Assembly (NCBI GenBank): GCA_031422555.1
Contig: JANPLZ010000141.1
Coordinates: forward strand, 1 to 21,494
Source: JANNAT01 sp031422555
Lineage (GTDB): Bacteria > Pseudomonadota > Alphaproteobacteria > Rhodobacterales > Rhodobacteraceae
Length of the DNA stretch: 21,494 nucleotides
Direction of reading: 5' to 3'
In this document: positions 20,042 through 21,494 of the stretch, piece after piece
Layout of the letters: each line of letters begins with the position of its first letter
Position numbering within the stretch: the first letter of the stretch is position 1
Notes under the pieces: generated by a model
Told to the model about the DNA's origin: nothing
Seen by the model: the letters and a program-made list of their open reading frames with translations, nothing else
The model's database searches: none
Position numbers and translations under genes: made by a program

Positions 20042-20731
20042 ATGACACGCATTTTTGCGCGCCCGCATTGGCTTGCCATTTTTCTGCTGCTTGCCACGTT
20101 CATTCCAATCGCCGCCGCCTCTGTGACGATGTTACAGATAGCGGCAGGCGGTTTGCCGGAAAGTTCGATCAAATTTGCGGTCGTGCCGGGATCTTTGTTC
20201 TTTCATGCCCTTGGCGGTGTGCTGTTTGGCTTGCTGGGGCCGTTGCAGTTCGCAGGCGTGCTGAAGCGCCGCTTTGGGCGGTTGCACAAGATAACCGGGC
20301 GGGTGTTTGTGGCCTCTGGCCTGCTGCTGGGCCTGTCATCGCTGCGGCTGTTGGCCGAATTTCCCGATGCCTCTACTTGGGTTTTGCTGTCGGCACGGTT
20401 GGCTGCGGGCTTGGGCCTGTCATTGGCGTTGATTTGGGCACTGGTCGCCATCCGGCAAGGCCGCGTCGCCCGCCACCGCGCCTGGATGATCCGCGCCTAT
20501 GCGGTTGGCATGGGGTCGGCAACAATTTCGTTTATCATGCTGCCGATTTTCCTGATCACCGGCAAGCCTGTCGAAGGCTATGCCGCTGATCTGTTGTTCG
20601 TGGCCTCTTGGGTCATCAATATTGCAATTGCGGAATGGGTGATCCGCAAGGCAAAGCCGCTATCCCTTAAATCCCCGCGTATATCTGCTCCACCCGCGCC
20701 ACCGCTGCCTCGGCTGTCATCTCTTCGCTGA
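20042..20731 (+). CDS. DUF2306-type multi-pass membrane protein
   Basis: The 229-residue product has about six or seven hydrophobic segments and fits the DUF2306 (YozB-like) family. Histidine/arginine motifs at membrane borders are visible, RFGRLHKITGRVFV and RVARHRAWMIRAYAVGMGS, and recur in that family; they recall haem-ligating helices, but haem binding is unproven. Start ATG 20042 has AAGGA about 9 bases upstream. It follows the XRE gene by 29 bases and probably shares its transcript. Its last 65 bases overlap the convergent proS gene, and the C-terminal 22 or so residues (Ser/Pro/Leu/Arg-rich) look like an unselected extension. Function unknown. Confidence 0.82.
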   Translation: MTRIFARPHWLAIFLLLATFIPIAAASVTMLQIAAGGLPESSIKFAVVPGSLFFHALGGVLFGLLGPLQFAGVLKRRFGRLHKITGRVFVASGLLLGLSSLRLLAEFPDASTWVLLSARLAAGLGLSLALIWALVAIRQGRVARHRAWMIRAYAVGMGSATISFIMLPIFLITGKPVEGYAADLLFVASWVINIAIAEWVIRKAKPLSLKSPRISAPPAPPLPRLSSLR

Positions 20732-21494
20732 CGCCGCTGCGCCGCGAGGTCAACTCGACCACGCCATTGGCCAATCCACGCGGGCCAACGGTGATACGCC
20801 ACGGCAAACCGATCAGATCCATGGTGGCGAATTTCGCGCCCGCGCGTTCGTCACGGTCGTCATAAAGCGCCTCAAGCCCCTGCGCCGCCAAGGCTTTGTA
20901 TAGCCCGCTGCAGGCCGCATCGGTGCCCGCGTCGCCCTGTTTCAGGTTGACGATGCCCACCGGGAAGGGCGTCACACCTTCAGGCCAGATGATGCCGCGA
21001 TCATCATGGCTGGCCTCAATAATCGCGCCCAACAGCCGCGACACGCCAATACCGTGGCTGCCCATTTCAACCGGCACTTTTGATCCGTCAGCGGTGACCA
21101 CCGTGGCACCCATGGCTTCGGAATATTTGGTGCCAAAGTAGAAAATCTGCCCCACTTCGATGCCGCGCGCCACTTTGCGACGTTCCTCGGGAATGGCGTC
21201 GAACAAGGCGGCATCGTGGGTTTCATCGGTGCGGGCATAAAGCGTGGTGAATTCTTTGCAAACCGCCGCAACGGCGTCGCGGTCATCATAATCAACCTCA
21301 CGGTCACCAAGGCGCAGGTCGGTTACGGCGGAATCGAAGAACACTTCGGATTCGCCCGTTGCGGCCAGCACCAGAAATTCATGGGTATCTTCGCCGCCAA
21401 TAGGCCCGCTGTCCGCGCGCATCGGAATAGCCGTCAGCCCCATGCGTTCGTAAGTGCGCAAATAGCTGACCATGTGGCGGTTATAGGCGTGCAG
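20667..21494 (-). CDS. proS: Prolyl-tRNA synthetase, C-terminal part, 5' end outside window
   Basis: ProRS charges tRNA-Pro with proline. The frame is open to the window edge (first residues LHAYNRHMVSYLRTYERMG), so the ATG at 21471-21473 is internal. The 275 visible residues include motif 2 surroundings (AIPMRADSGPIGGEDTHEF), class II motif 3 (GSHGIGVSRLLGAIIEASHD) and the anticodon-binding domain (ALYDDRDERAGAKFATMD, then GLPWRITVGPRGLANG). Only about 100 residues separate motifs 2 and 3, so the large editing insertion of E. coli ProRS is missing, as in other alphaproteobacteria. Proofreading of Ala-tRNA-Pro would then rely on a separate ProXp-ala protein. The 3' end overlaps the DUF2306 gene tail to tail by 65 bases. 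Confidence 0.95.
   Translation of the reverse strand: MHAYNRHMVSYLRTYERMGLTAIPMRADSGPIGGEDTHEFLVLAATGESEVFFDSAVTDLRLGDREVDYDDRDAVAAVCKEFTTLYARTDETHDAALFDAIPEERRKVARGIEVGQIFYFGTKYSEAMGATVVTADGSKVPVEMGSHGIGVSRLLGAIIEASHDDRGIIWPEGVTPFPVGIVNLKQGDAGTDAACSGLYKALAAQGLEALYDDRDERAGAKFATMDLIGLPWRITVGPRGLANGVVELTSRRSGVSEEMTAEAAVARVEQIYAGI

Noticed and set aside
1..21494. CRISPR array, tRNA, rRNA, insertion sequence, integrase or toxin-antitoxin pair
   Set aside because: None was seen: no regularly spaced repeats, cloverleaf, transposase motif or terminal inverted repeats. The XRE gene with its membrane partner is not a recognised toxin-antitoxin pair.

Overview
The window reads as chromosomal DNA of a Rhodobacterales (Roseobacter/Rhodobacter-type) alphaproteobacterium. 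The basis is GC-rich codon use, a lysine/alanine/proline-tailed TopA, a choXWV + betI + betA choline locus, the pccB / small genes / pccA / mcm arrangement, a ProRS without a full editing insertion, and a CCCGGA...TCCGGG REP-like repeat of a kind common in alphaproteobacteria. No insertion sequence, phage gene, CRISPR array, rRNA or tRNA was seen. The taxonomic call is inference from gene content and protein sequence.

Layout. (1) 1-1912: the 3' end of topA, then a small secreted protein of unknown function. (2) 1938-7169: choline uptake and oxidation. The ABC transporter choX-choW-choV (minus strand) is divergent from the TetR-type repressor betI and choline dehydrogenase betA (plus strand). 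A near-perfect palindrome in the shared control region is a good BetI operator candidate. No betB lies in the locus. (3) 7195-8412: a Bcr/CflA-type MFS efflux pump on the minus strand. (4) 8620-17101: propionyl-CoA assimilation, with pccB (beta subunit), pccA (biotin-carrying alpha subunit) and methylmalonyl-CoA mutase, which together with an epimerase encoded elsewhere convert propionyl-CoA to succinyl-CoA. A 2.3-kb island between pccB and pccA holds a DUF6497-like protein, two tiny paralogous lipoproteins, an acidic-tailed unknown protein, a possible small RNA and a glycine-zipper lipoprotein. A DUF4174 gene lies antisense between pccA and mcm. (5) 17110-17166: a pair of inverted REP-like palindromes between convergent genes. 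(6) 17178-19153: a minus-strand operon of aldo/keto reductase, ThuA-like protein and DUF4287 protein. (7) 19339-20731: a plus-strand group of a four-helix membrane protein, a small Cro/CI regulator starting at TTG, and a DUF2306 membrane protein. (8) 20667-21494: the C-terminal part of prolyl-tRNA synthetase on the minus strand, overlapping the DUF2306 gene tail to tail.

Most large genes are conventional. The less explored material is the pccB-pccA island (tandem mini-lipoproteins ending in TGKYK, stacked terminators, a possible sRNA), the hairpin-punctuated choX-choW junction, and the repeat-rich control region at 19154-19338. I did not find a clearly new multi-gene system. The island and the membrane-protein/XRE/DUF2306 group are the best places to look further.
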